NCBI GenBank assembly: GCA_050246635.1
Contig: JBFWVR010000004.1
Span: 248,001 to 312,000 of the forward strand
Length of the DNA: 64,000 nt
Direction: 5' to 3'
DNA from: JBFWVR01 sp050246635
GTDB taxonomy: Bacteria; Acidobacteriota; Vicinamibacteria; Vicinamibacterales; UBA2999
Part shown: piece by piece, positions 42,136 to 50,426 of the stretch
Layout: each line of letters begins with the position of its first letter
Position numbering within the stretch: position 1 is the first letter of the stretch
Notes under the pieces: model-generated
Database searches by the model: none
What the model saw: the letters and a program-made list of their open reading frames with translations, nothing else
Told to the model about the DNA's origin: nothing
Position numbers and translations under genes: made by a program

Positions 42136-43599
42136 TCACGCGTCAGCGGCCGGGTTCGCGACCTGCCGTTCGCCTGGCACGCGGATCTCCATCGTCGTGC
42201 CCTCGTGCGAACTGTGGGCGACGCGGATGCTGCCGCCGAGCAGCGTCAGGACCTCGCGGCAGATGGCGAGCCCCAGGCCGCTGCCACCGGTGTGGCGCGC
42301 GCGCGACTCGTCCAGGCGGCGGAAGCGCTCGAAGACGCGTTCCTGGTCCGCCGCCGGAATGCCCGGGCCGCTGTCGGTGACGGCGATGACGACCTGGTTG
42401 GTGCTCCAGTCCCCCGCGTCGGGCTCGGGTCCCTGGGCGCGGGCGAACACGACGACCGATCCGCCCTCCCGGTTGAACTTCACCGCGTTGCTGAACACGT
42501 TGTCCATGACCCGGGCGAAGAGCCGTGGCTCGACGAACGCGACGAGGTCGTCGGGGACGTCCACCCGCAGCGCGACCTGCCGGACGCGGGCCGCCGGCTC
42601 GTAGCGCAGCCGTGACGCGTTCACCAGCGGCTCGAGTGGCACCACGCGACGCATCACCTCCTGCCCGCCCTCGGTCGCGCGGACCAGCAGGATCAGATCC
42701 TCGATGAGCGCGGTGAGCGTCGACAGGCGATGCCGCACGAGCCCCAGCGCCTCCCGGTATTCCTCCGCGGACCGATCGTGCCGCAGCGTCACGTCGATCT
42801 GGCCGGCCATCGCGGTGATCGGGCCTCGCAGCTCGTGCGAGGCGTCGGCGGCGAACCGCCGGTTGGCCTCGATGGCGCCGTGCAGCCGATCCAGCAGGGC
42901 GTTCAGCGACGTCGTCATGCGCCCGAGCTCGTCGTCATGGCGCGCGGGATCGAGGCGCGCCGCGAACGCGCCGCGCGCGATGTGCGCCGCGCGTGCCGTG
43001 ATCTGTTCCACGGGCTGCAGCGCACGCGAGGCGAGGTGGTAGCCGATGGCCCCGGTGAGGCCGAGGGCGCCGATCCAGACGCCCGCGAGCAGCCACCCCA
43101 GGTCCGAGAGGGTGTGATCGATGTCGTCGGTGAACAGGGCCAGCGCGACCGCGTAGGCCTGGCCCTCGCGTGCCGCCCGCAACACGGCGGCGCGCCCCTG
43201 GCGCCCCGCCACGTCGGTGTCGACGATCGGCGCCTCCCCACGCAGCGCCGCCTGCACCACGTCGAGACCCACGATCGGCGGCGCGGCCGCGTCGAGCCAG
43301 ACCGACTGCACGACGACGTCGCCGCTCGGGTCGAAGATCTGGACGGCTTTGTCGTCGATGCCGCTGTTCACCGCCTCGAGGGACGGCTCGTGCAGGTGGA
43401 CGCCCGTGATGCCGTCGGTGGCCGAGGCCACCTCGGTGGCGATCAGCGTGCGGACCTGCCGATCGAGCCGCGCGTACAGGAAGGCCCGTGCGCCGGCGTA
43501 GATCGCCAGGTGGCTGGCCAGCAGCAGCAGGCCGGCCGCGGCGGTCCAGCGCAGCGTGAGGCGGGCCCGGAACGATCCCACCGGGCGACGCCATGTCAT
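42136..43599 (-). CDS. czcS: heavy-metal sensor histidine kinase (CusS/CzcS-like)
   Basis: 487 residues. Transmembrane helices at about 16-38 and 166-187 enclose a ~125-residue periplasmic sensor. HAMP (about 188-240) is followed by HisKA with His255 (ADASHELRGPITAM) and the ATPase domain (NAVKFN, DSGPGIP, GGSGLGLAI). This is the size and layout of CusS/CzcS kinases, which sense periplasmic metal. Its start overlaps the regulator gene by 4 bases, and both follow czcCBA on the same strand. The sensor loop has few histidines and no cysteines, which does not settle the metal. The name rests on context. Confidence 0.88.
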   Translation of the reverse strand: MTWRRPVGSFRARLTLRWTAAAGLLLLASHLAIYAGARAFLYARLDRQVRTLIATEVASATDGITGVHLHEPSLEAVNSGIDDKAVQIFDPSGDVVVQSVWLDAAAPPIVGLDVVQAALRGEAPIVDTDVAGRQGRAAVLRAAREGQAYAVALALFTDDIDHTLSDLGWLLAGVWIGALGLTGAIGYHLASRALQPVEQITARAAHIARGAFAARLDPARHDDELGRMTTSLNALLDRLHGAIEANRRFAADASHELRGPITAMAGQIDVTLRHDRSAEEYREALGLVRHRLSTLTALIEDLILLVRATEGGQEVMRRVVPLEPLVNASRLRYEPAARVRQVALRVDVPDDLVAFVEPRLFARVMDNVFSNAVKFNREGGSVVVFARAQGPEPDAGDWSTNQVVIAVTDSGPGIPAADQERVFERFRRLDESRARHTGGSGLGLAICREVLTLLGGSIRVAHSSHEGTTMEIRVPGERQVANPAADA

Positions 43600-44279
43600 G
43601 CGGGCGCGTCCTGGCGCAGCATGTAGCCGAGTCCCCGCACCGTGTGGATCAGCGGGACGGCGGTCGCCTTCTGGAGCTTGCGCCGCACGTAGCCGACGTA
43701 CACGTCCGCGACGTTGGAGAACGGGTCGTAGTCGCCGCCCCAGACGTGCTCGGCCAGCTGGTCCCGCGTGACGATCGACTCGGCCCGGCGGACGAGGAAC
43801 TCGAGCAGGCGGTACTCGGTGGCGGTCAGGTGCACCGGTTGTCCCGCGACGTTCACCGCATGGTCGACCGGGTCCACGGCAATCGGGCCGTACTCCAGGA
43901 CGCGGGAGAGGTGCCGGGTCCGGCCGCGCCGGGCCAGCGCCCGCAGGCGGGCGAGCACCTCCTCGAAGGCGAACGGCTTGACGATGTAGTCGTCCGCGCC
44001 GGCGTCGAGCCCGCGGATCCGATCGCTCACGGCGTCACGGGCGCTGACCACCAGGACCGGCGCGTCGACGCCGATGACGCGCAGCCGGCGGCACACCTCG
44101 AACCCGTCGACCCCCGGCAGCATCAGGTCGAGCAGGATCGCGTCGTATTGCCCGTCGGCGGCCATGTCGATGGCCGCGCCGCCGTCTTCCACGAGCTCCA
44201 CGAGGTGCCCGTCCTCCCGCAACCCCTGCAGGAGGAACCGGCTGATTTCCGGGTCGTCTTCGACGAGCAGCAACCGCAT
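43596..44279 (-). CDS. czcR: OmpR-family response regulator (CzcR/CusR-like)
   Basis: 227 residues. The receiver has Glu7-Asp8-Asp9, phospho-acceptor Asp51 (ILLDLMLPGVDG) and KPFA. The winged-helix domain (about 130-225; HAVNVAGQPVHLTATEYRLLEFL, VYVGYVRRKLQKATAVPLIHTVRGLGYML) matches the CusR/CzcR subgroup in length and the VRGxGYML end. It lies 22 bp after czcA and overlaps the kinase start by 4 bases, so the efflux pump and its regulators are probably made from one transcript, allowing positive autoregulation by metal. Confidence 0.93.
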   Translation of the reverse strand: MRLLLVEDDPEISRFLLQGLREDGHLVELVEDGGAAIDMAADGQYDAILLDLMLPGVDGFEVCRRLRVIGVDAPVLVVSARDAVSDRIRGLDAGADDYIVKPFAFEEVLARLRALARRGRTRHLSRVLEYGPIAVDPVDHAVNVAGQPVHLTATEYRLLEFLVRRAESIVTRDQLAEHVWGGDYDPFSNVADVYVGYVRRKLQKATAVPLIHTVRGLGYMLRQDAPA

Positions 44280-44301
44280 GGCCGCCTCCGTGCCGCGTCC
44301 G

Positions 44302-47300
44302 TCACGCCTCGCGGGCGCGGCGCTGGACCCACCGTTCCATCATCTCGTACAGGGTGGGCAGGATGATCAGGGTCAGCAGGGTCGAGGTCACGATGCCGCC
44401 AATGACGACCGTGGCCAGGGGACGCTGCACCTCGGCGCCCGCGCCGTGCGAGAGCGCCATAGGGGAGAACCCGATCGAGGCGACGAGCGCGGTCATGAGC
44501 ACGGGCTTCAGCCGGGAGCCGGCGCCCGCCAGCGTCGCCTCGCGGAGCGCCAGCCCCTCTTCGTCCCGCAGCGCGCGGATGGCGGCGATCATGACCACGC
44601 CGTTCAGCACCGCCACGCCGAAGAGCGCGATGAACCCGACCGAGGCCGACAGGTTCAGGGTGAGCCCGCGGATCCACAGCGCCGCGATGCCGCCGACGGC
44701 CGCGAAGGGCACGTTCACGAGGATGAGCAGGGCCCAGCGCACCCGGCCGAACGTGGCGAAGAGCAGCAGGAAGATGATGGCCAGCGACAGCGGGACCACG
44801 ACCACCAGGCGCGCCATCGCGCGCTGCTGGTTCTCGAACTGCCCGCCCCACTCGAGGTGGTAACCGCTCGGGAGCGTGACCCCCGCCGCGATGCGGTCGC
44901 TCGACTCCGCGACGAAGCTGCCCACGTCCCGCCCGCGCACGTTGGCCTGCACGACGAGCCGGCGCTCGCCGTTCTCGTGGTTGATCGCCTCGGGCGTCGC
45001 CGCCAGCCGGATGGTGGCGAGCTGATCGAGCCGCACGCGCTCGCCCCCGGGGGCGGCAATCGTCAGCGCCGCCAGCGCGTCGGCGTCGTCCCGCACCTCC
45101 GGCGGGTACCGGAGCACGACGGGAAAGCGGCGGGCGCCATCGAGGAGCTCGGTGGCCTGCCGCCCGCCAATCGCCGTCTCGACCGCCGCCTGGACGTCGT
45201 TGACGTGGATGCCGTAGCGCGCGATGCGGTCACGGTCGATGCCCACCTCGAGCTGCGCGGCGCCTGACAGCACCTCGACCTGCGTGTCGGCGGCGCCGTC
45301 CACGTGCTCGATGATGTCGAGGATCTCGGCGCCGAGCCGCTCCAGCACCGTGGCGTCGGGCCCGAAGACCTTGACCGCGACGTCGGCCTTGATGCCCGAG
45401 ACGACCTCGTCCAGGCGCATCGCCATGGGCTGCGTGAAGCTTGTCGTCAGGCCGGGCACGCGGGCGAGCGAGGCGGCCATCGCGTCGATGAGCTCCTCCT
45501 TCGAGGTGCGCCCGGTGGTCCAGGTGCCGGTGGGGTGCAGCAGGACGTAGACGTCGCCCTGGTAGATGCCCATGGCTTCCGTGGCGAGATCGGGCCGGCC
45601 CAGCTTCGTGACGATCTGCGAGATCTCCGGGAAGTCCTCGAGCAGGATCCGCTCCACGCGGGTCGAGATGGCCACCGAGTCCTCGAGCGCCACCGACGGC
45701 AGCTTCCGGGTCTCGATGAGGATCGACCCCTCGTCCAGCCGCGGCATGAACTCGGTGCCGAGGAAGGGCACCGACGCCAGGGCGCCGGCCACGATCACGA
45801 CGCCGACGGCCACCGTGCGCCACGGCTGGTTCATGTGGAAGGACAGGTGCTTGACGTAGCGATCGCGCAGGCGCACGAACCAGCGCTCCTCGTGGTGGGC
45901 ACCCGAGAGCTTCAGCAGGTAGGACGAGACGACCGGTACGCCCGTGAGCGAGAGGATCAGCGACCCGAGCAGGGCGGAGCAGACCGTGATCGCCATGGGG
46001 CGGAACATCTTCCCCTCCAGCCCCTCGAGCGTGAAGATCGGCAGGTAGACGGCGATGATGATGAGCACGCCGAACAGGACCGGCCGGGCGACCTCGACGG
46101 CGGCGCTGCGGAACAGGTTGAGCCGCGCCTCCGCCGCATGGGGCCCGTGCGCGTGGGCCATCCGCTCCCCGACGTCCGCGCGCCTCCGCACGAAGTTCTC
46201 CATCATCACGACGGCGCCGTCGACGATGAGCCCGAAGTCGATCGCGCCGAGGGACATCAGGTTGGCGGACACCCCGAAGACGCGCATCCCGATGAAGCCC
46301 ACGAGCATCGACAGCGGGATCACGGCCGCCACGATGAGCGCCGCCCGCACGTCGCGCAGGAACACGAGCAGCACGACGATCACGAGCAGGCAGCCCTCGA
46401 TGAGGTTGCGCCGCACCGTCGAGGCCGTGCGGTCGATCACCTCGCTCTGGTCGTAGAAGGGCTCGATGCGCAGGCCATCGGGCAGGGTCGGCTCGATCTC
46501 GGCGACCCGCGCCTTGACGCGCGCCGAGAGGTCGTGCGCGTTCTCGCCCTTCAGCATGATGACCATGCCGCCGACGACCTCACCCTCGCCGTTGCGCGTG
46601 ACCGCGCCGTTGCGCTGCATCGGGGCGACCTCGACGGTCGCCACGTCCCGCAGCAGGACCGGCGTGCCGGCCCGTGCCGTGAGCACGACGGTGTCGAGGT
46701 CGGCGAGACCGGTGACGAGCCCGACGCCGCGGACGGTGTAACGCTCGCCGCGGTGCTCGATGAAGCCGCCGCTGAACGAGTGGTTGTTGTCGGCGATCGC
46801 CTGGAAGACGTCCTGCAGGTCGAGGCCGTACTTCTCGAGCGCCCGCGGCTGCACGACCACCTGGAACTGCTTGGTCAGGCCGCCCCACGAGTTCACCTCG
46901 CTGACGCCGGGCACCGAGCGCAGCCGCGTGCGGATGTCCCAGTCGTGCAGCGTCTTCGTCGTCATCGGGTCGGCGTCCGGCCCGTCGATCACGTACTGGT
47001 AGACCTCGCCGAACGCGGTCGCGACGGGGCCGAGGACGGGGTCGAGCCCCTCCGGGATGCGGCCGCGCACGTCCGCCAGCCGCTCGGTGACCAGCTGGCG
47101 CGCGAAGTAGATTGGCACCGCGTCGTCGAAGACGACCGTCACCATCGAGAGCCCGAACTTCGAGACCGAGCGCACTTCCTCGGCGTCGGGCACACCCATC
47201 AGCGCCGTCTCGATGGGGTAGGAGACGCGCTGCTCGACCTCGGGGGCCGCCAGGCTCGGCGCCTCGGTGATCACGACCACCTGGTTGTTCGTGAGGTCGG

Positions 47301-47424
47301 GGAAGGCCTCGACGGGCAGCTCGCGGTAGGCGGCCACGCCCGTGACGACGAGGGCGCCGAGCGCGATCAGGACGAAGATGCGCTGCCCGAACGTGGCGTG
47401 GACGAAACGTTCGACGAGACCCAC
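44302..47424 (-). CDS. czcA: RND heavy-metal efflux pump, inner-membrane subunit (CzcA-like)
   Basis: 1040 residues, typical for HME-type RND pumps, with twelve transmembrane segments and two large periplasmic loops. The helix-4 proton-relay signature reads DFGLIVDGAVVMMEN, with the Asp-Asp-Glu pattern of divalent-cation exporters (CzcA/CnrA/NccA; Co, Zn, Cd, Ni) rather than the silver/copper CusA type. It would take divalent metal from periplasm or cytosol and pass it to the outer membrane through CzcB and CzcC. It begins 3 bases after the czcB stop. It starts MGLVERFVHATFGQRIFVLI, the usual N-terminus. Confidence 0.95.
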   Translation of the reverse strand: MGLVERFVHATFGQRIFVLIALGALVVTGVAAYRELPVEAFPDLTNNQVVVITEAPSLAAPEVEQRVSYPIETALMGVPDAEEVRSVSKFGLSMVTVVFDDAVPIYFARQLVTERLADVRGRIPEGLDPVLGPVATAFGEVYQYVIDGPDADPMTTKTLHDWDIRTRLRSVPGVSEVNSWGGLTKQFQVVVQPRALEKYGLDLQDVFQAIADNNHSFSGGFIEHRGERYTVRGVGLVTGLADLDTVVLTARAGTPVLLRDVATVEVAPMQRNGAVTRNGEGEVVGGMVIMLKGENAHDLSARVKARVAEIEPTLPDGLRIEPFYDQSEVIDRTASTVRRNLIEGCLLVIVVLLVFLRDVRAALIVAAVIPLSMLVGFIGMRVFGVSANLMSLGAIDFGLIVDGAVVMMENFVRRRADVGERMAHAHGPHAAEARLNLFRSAAVEVARPVLFGVLIIIAVYLPIFTLEGLEGKMFRPMAITVCSALLGSLILSLTGVPVVSSYLLKLSGAHHEERWFVRLRDRYVKHLSFHMNQPWRTVAVGVVIVAGALASVPFLGTEFMPRLDEGSILIETRKLPSVALEDSVAISTRVERILLEDFPEISQIVTKLGRPDLATEAMGIYQGDVYVLLHPTGTWTTGRTSKEELIDAMAASLARVPGLTTSFTQPMAMRLDEVVSGIKADVAVKVFGPDATVLERLGAEILDIIEHVDGAADTQVEVLSGAAQLEVGIDRDRIARYGIHVNDVQAAVETAIGGRQATELLDGARRFPVVLRYPPEVRDDADALAALTIAAPGGERVRLDQLATIRLAATPEAINHENGERRLVVQANVRGRDVGSFVAESSDRIAAGVTLPSGYHLEWGGQFENQQRAMARLVVVVPLSLAIIFLLLFATFGRVRWALLILVNVPFAAVGGIAALWIRGLTLNLSASVGFIALFGVAVLNGVVMIAAIRALRDEEGLALREATLAGAGSRLKPVLMTALVASIGFSPMALSHGAGAEVQRPLATVVIGGIVTSTLLTLIILPTLYEMMERWVQRRAREA

Positions 47425-47427
47425 CGG

Positions 47428-48654
47428 CTACGGCTCCTCGGCGGCGGGGCCCGCCAGCTCGGACTTCAGCAGGAACGCACCGGCGGTGGCGACCACGTCA
47501 CCCTCCGACAGCCCGCGCACGATCTCGACCTCGTCGCCGGTGGTCGCGCCCGTCGTCACGGCGCGGCGCACGAAGCGACCGGGCTCGGCCTGCACGAAGA
47601 CGATCGTCTCGCCGTCGAGGGCCTGCAACGCGCGCCCGGGCACGACGAGGCGGTTGCGGGGCGCGCTCGTCCCGAGCGCGACGCGGGCGTACATCTGCGG
47701 CTTGAGGCGCCGGCCAGGGTTGTCGAGCTCGACGCGGACGGTGCCGCGCCGCGTGATCGGATCGATCACGTCGCCGATGGCGCCCACGGTGCCCGGGAAC
47801 ACCTCGTCGCCGTACGCGGCCACGCGCACGTCGGCGGGCCGGCCCACGGCGACGCGGCCGAGGAGCGGCTCGTCGATTTCGGCCGTGACCCAGACGCGCG
47901 AGAGGTCGCTCACGACGAAGAGCGGCGTGCCCGGCGTGACCGCGGTCCCGGTGGAGACCAGGCGCTCGATGACCGAGCCGCCGACGGGTGTCGTCACGGG
48001 GACCTGCTCGTGCGCGGTCGGGTTGGCGCCGGGATCGGCCTGGATGCCGTAGTGCTCGAGCTCCTGCTCGGTGCGCGTGACCTCGGCGCGGGCGGCGGCG
48101 AGGCGCTCGTCCGCGGTCACGGCCTCGGCGCGGGCGCGTGCCGCCTCCTGCACCGAGAGCGCCTTGTCTGCGACGAGCCGCCCGGCGCGTTCGGCCGCGA
48201 CGCGCGCGTAGGACACGCTCGACTCGGCGTCGCGCACGGCGGCCAGCGCGGTGAAATAGGCCGCCCAGGCGTCGTGCACCTGGTGGCTGTGCAGCGCGCC
48301 GAGGCGCGCGCCGGCCGGCACGTGGTCACCGGGCTGCGCCGACACGTCGACGACCACGCCGTCCACGATCGATCCGATGCGGGCGGTCCGGCGCTCGTCG
48401 AACGTGACGACGCCGGGGGCCTCGAGCCGATCGTCGCGCTCGACGACCCGCGCGGTGGCGGTCTCGATGCCGGCGGCACGCATCGCATCGTCGGTGAGGG
48501 CAACCGTGCCGTCGCTGGCGGCCGGCTGCTCCTCCGCGGGGGCCGGGGACGAGCCGCCACACCCGGCGGCGAGCAGCGCGGCGAGAACCGCGGCAAGGGC
48601 CGCGGCGACGAGCGGACCTGCGGCGGGCCTGCGGAGACGGTGACGTGCGGTCAT
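47428..48654 (-). CDS. czcB: RND efflux periplasmic adaptor (CzcB-like), probable lipoprotein
   Basis: 408 residues. A signal ends in the lipobox LAAGC (LAAVLAALLAAGCGGSSPA), so it is likely lipid-anchored. Barrel-sandwich/lipoyl halves (VDVSAQPGDHVPAGARLGAL and the matching EQVPVTTPVGGSVIERL) flank a long alpha-hairpin (about 150-215; AAVRDAESSVSYARVAAERAG). Beta-barrel and membrane-proximal domains follow (LSRVWVTAEIDEPLLGRVAVGRP). It links CzcA with CzcC across the periplasm. There is a 4-base overlap with czcC upstream and a 3-base gap to czcA. It lacks the His-rich metal-binding N-terminus of the Cupriavidus protein. Confidence 0.94.
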   Translation of the reverse strand: MTARHRLRRPAAGPLVAAALAAVLAALLAAGCGGSSPAPAEEQPAASDGTVALTDDAMRAAGIETATARVVERDDRLEAPGVVTFDERRTARIGSIVDGVVVDVSAQPGDHVPAGARLGALHSHQVHDAWAAYFTALAAVRDAESSVSYARVAAERAGRLVADKALSVQEAARARAEAVTADERLAAARAEVTRTEQELEHYGIQADPGANPTAHEQVPVTTPVGGSVIERLVSTGTAVTPGTPLFVVSDLSRVWVTAEIDEPLLGRVAVGRPADVRVAAYGDEVFPGTVGAIGDVIDPITRRGTVRVELDNPGRRLKPQMYARVALGTSAPRNRLVVPGRALQALDGETIVFVQAEPGRFVRRAVTTGATTGDEVEIVRGLSEGDVVATAGAFLLKSELAGPAAEEP

Positions 48655-49865
48655 GGCAGCGGGTCCTCTCCCGCGGCGAGGCGGGCCGTCACGGCGGCCT
48701 GCCAGGCATCGAACTGGAGGGTGTCGGCGGCGATGCGCGCGTCGGTGTGCGCGCGTTCGGCATCGAGCAGGGCCACGAGGTCGATGGCCCCCGACAGGAA
48801 GGCCGAGCGGGCCGCGTCGCGGGCGACGGTGGCGGGCGCCACCAGCCTCGTCGTGATGTCGGTCGAGGCGGCCGCCAGCGTGCGGGCGGCGTCGGCCGTC
48901 GCGCGGGCCTCGCCGGTGGCGGCCAGCGTCGCCATTTCGAGGTCGAGCTCGGCGGCGCGCACCTCGCCGCGCGCGGCGGCCACCGCCGCGCGGTTACGGT
49001 CGAAGAACGGTACCGCCATCGTCACGGCCAGCACCCCGGTGTTGTGGCCCCCGGTGCGCTTGTAGCCGCCGCTGACGGCGAGGTCGGGCACGCCCAGCGC
49101 CTGCTCGAAGCGGAGTGCGCGGCGCGCGACCTCCAGGCGGGCGCGCGCGACGGCCAGGTCGGCGCGGCCGTCCGGCGGGCCGGGCGCGGCCGCCGGTGGC
49201 GGTCCGCCAGGCACGGCCGGCGTCACGTCGGCCAGGCCGAGCCGGGCGGCAAGCTGCACGGCGGCGATGGCCCGATCGGCCTCGGCGCGCGCGCGTTCGG
49301 CGCCGGTTCGCGCGTGCTCGGCCTCGAGGCGCCGGAGCGCGGCGTCGGCGAGCACACCTTCCTCGACGCGCCGGGCGGCGATCCGCACGAGCTCGGCGAC
49401 GCCACGTTCGGCGTCACTGAGCGCACTGGCGCGCGCCGCGGCACGCAGGGCGTCGAAGAAGCGGCTCGTGACGTCCTGGTGCACACGACGGCGCACGAGC
49501 GCGCTGGCGGCCTCCGCCGCGACGATCCCCGCCTGCGCGACGGTGCGGCGCGCCCCGCGCTTGCCGCCGAGCTCGATCGGGGTCGTGGCGACGGCGAAGA
49601 AGTCCTCGGGGACGTCGCTCCCGCCGACCGCCCAGTTCTCGGCGCGCAGCTCGATGGCGGGATTGGGCAGGCGGCCCGCCTCGGCGGCGCTGGCCCGTGC
49701 CGCGTCGAGGCGGACGGTCGCCGCCGCGGCATCGGGGGCCCGCCGCGCGGCCAGGTCGAGGGCCTCGGCAAGCGTGACCACCTGCGGGGAGCGCGCCGCG
49801 GGCTGCGCCCCGGCGGTTGCGGCGACGGCAAGGGCGCCAACGAGGACGACAACGGCGATGCGCAT
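48651..49865 (-). CDS. czcC: outer-membrane efflux channel (CzcC-like, TolC family)
   Basis: 404 residues with a signal peptide (MRIAVVVLVGALAVAATAGAQ). Two OEP repeats (about 25-210 and 220-400) form the TolC-type alpha/beta barrel; phrases such as LPNPAIELRAENW, DVTSRFFDALRAAARASALSDA and GVPDLAVSGGYKRTG are typical. The start at 49865 gives the signal; the longer frame to 50087 is intergenic repeat. It is the first gene of the operon czcC-czcB-czcA-czcR-czcS. Just upstream ATCAGGT occurs twice 11 bp apart (49867-49884), a possible operator or ribosome-site duplication. Confidence 0.92.
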   Translation of the reverse strand: MRIAVVVLVGALAVAATAGAQPAARSPQVVTLAEALDLAARRAPDAAAATVRLDAARASAAEAGRLPNPAIELRAENWAVGGSDVPEDFFAVATTPIELGGKRGARRTVAQAGIVAAEAASALVRRRVHQDVTSRFFDALRAAARASALSDAERGVAELVRIAARRVEEGVLADAALRRLEAEHARTGAERARAEADRAIAAVQLAARLGLADVTPAVPGGPPPAAAPGPPDGRADLAVARARLEVARRALRFEQALGVPDLAVSGGYKRTGGHNTGVLAVTMAVPFFDRNRAAVAAARGEVRAAELDLEMATLAATGEARATADAARTLAAASTDITTRLVAPATVARDAARSAFLSGAIDLVALLDAERAHTDARIAADTLQFDAWQAAVTARLAAGEDPLP

Positions 49866-50426
49866 CACCTGATCACTACCTGATGTGGATGAGATGGCGA
49901 TGAGAGCCCTCGGGGATCTCAGATCTGGGGATTGAGGATTGAAGATTGAAAACACGGAGACCACGGGGAGCACGGAGGACACGGAGACACGGAGAACACG
50001 GAGAACACACGGAGACACGGAGAGCACGGAGACACGGAGGGTACGGAGAACACGGGCACACGGAAGCGGAGCCGGAAGGGACACCATGAGGGGGCGTTAA
50101 CCGCCGCTGGAGGTCAGGGGGCCACGGATTTCACGGATGAGCAGGCCCATCGCCCGCGCAGGGGGGCGGCGGCTGCACCCGGAAGGGTGCAGGAGGGGGA
50201 GAGGCGCGCCGGGGGGCAAGACGGCGCTGAGGACGACTTCGTCTTGGCGTCGGCGGATGCCGCCTGGGACGGGGCCGCTCTCGATTCCTCAAACTCGTGG
50301 GCATCTGCCGCGTCGCGGTGCCTCTGTGGCCCGTGCGTCACCGTCTCGATGGCCCGTCCGTCACTCCGCTGGCCCCGTTTGCCACCGTCCCGGAACCCTC
50401 GCCCCCCTCCTGCCGTCAAAGGGGCC
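49866..50426. repeat. divergent intergenic space with CACGGAGA repeats and a structured element
   Basis: This 561-bp gap between czcC (-) and the ADOP permease (+) has no gene. Irregular 8-10-base ACACGGAGA units run over 49950-50062. At about 50164-50225 lies a segment homologous to one arm of the 41.85-kb element (GGCGGCGGC, hairpin GCACCC-GGAA-GGGTGC, GGAGGGG, GGCAAGACG), followed by CAAGACG...CGTCTTG pairing (50218-50255). CTCTGTGG and CCCGTCCGTC words at 50320-50365 resemble 42.0 kb. Promoters for both divergent operons must lie here, but none is convincing. Confidence 0.7.

Noticed and set aside
45304..49065. 1253-residue open frame antisense to czcA and czcB
   Set aside because: It is a shadow of the efflux genes, with no recognisable domain and extreme Asp/Arg/His content.
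50187..50426. 80-residue N-terminal extension of the second ADOP permease
   Set aside because: It covers the structured repeat at 50.16-50.26 kb. The family N-terminus begins at 50427.
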